A stretch of 64,000 bases of DNA, taken from positions 6,510,001 through 6,574,000 of the forward strand of contig CM082582.2 of assembly GCA_040954595.2 (NCBI GenBank). The letters run 5' to 3'. Source of the DNA: Balanoglossus misakiensis. Lineage: Eukaryota > Hemichordata. Position 1 is the stretch's first letter; every line of letters begins with the position of its first letter. A program made the position numbers and the translations under genes. The notes beneath the pieces are model-generated. The model was not told the origin of the DNA and ran no database searches. It was given only the letters and a program-made list of their open reading frames with translations. Positions 63,963 to 64,000 of this stretch are shown here, in pieces.

Positions 63963-64000
63963 NNNNNNNNNNNNNNNNNNNNNNNNNNNNNNNNNNNNNN
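63963..64000. other. Assembly gap (N)
   Basis: Thirty-eight N immediately inside a satellite 2 monomer. Confidence 1.

Overview
The window is eukaryotic nuclear DNA. Its genes are intron-rich with GT-AG splice sites and are separated by short intergenic gaps, followed by a retrotransposon-type insertion pattern and very large satellite arrays. The gene set (CNG channel beta subunit, nose-resistant-to-fluoxetine acyltransferase, ML-domain lipid-binding protein, alpha carbonic anhydrase) and a TACTGTAAA-ended MITE fit an invertebrate. A lancelet (Branchiostoma) or another marine invertebrate is my best guess, but the sequence alone does not prove it. Every recognisable gene lies on the + strand.

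Layout. 1-4092: last exons and 3' UTR of a cyclic-nucleotide-gated channel beta-type gene. 4097-12462: a complete Ty3/Gypsy LTR retrotransposon with identical 566-bp LTRs, a CTAG target duplication, a tRNA-Leu primer site, gag, pol behind a -1 slip site, and a third ORF preceded by its own TATA box. 12600-20430: two tandem copies of a 4-kb unit. Each carries an 8-exon gene for a 432-aa protein kinase with a hydrophobic N-terminal leader and a strongly cationic amphipathic segment. 21125-27944: a 15-exon NRF-type membrane acyltransferase (721 aa). 28575-31119: a 5-exon secreted ML-domain protein (183 aa). 32130-37424: an 8-exon alpha carbonic anhydrase (266 aa), with a perfect fold-back MITE in its last intron. 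37851-45981: 16 tandem copies of a roughly 523-bp satellite containing variable palindromes. 45982-63962: about 204 copies of an 88-bp AT-rich satellite running into an assembly gap (N from 63963).

The host genes do not form a pathway. They are an ordinary gene neighbourhood abutting satellite heterochromatin. The parts most worth a second look are the duplicated leader-plus-cationic-helix kinase, the third ORF of the Gypsy element, the slip heptamer placed exactly on the gag stop codon, a possible alternative exon in the acyltransferase, and the internal structure of the two satellites. Exon models were built by hand from reading frames and splice dinucleotides. The four complete gene models each sum to a whole number of codons with every phase consistent.
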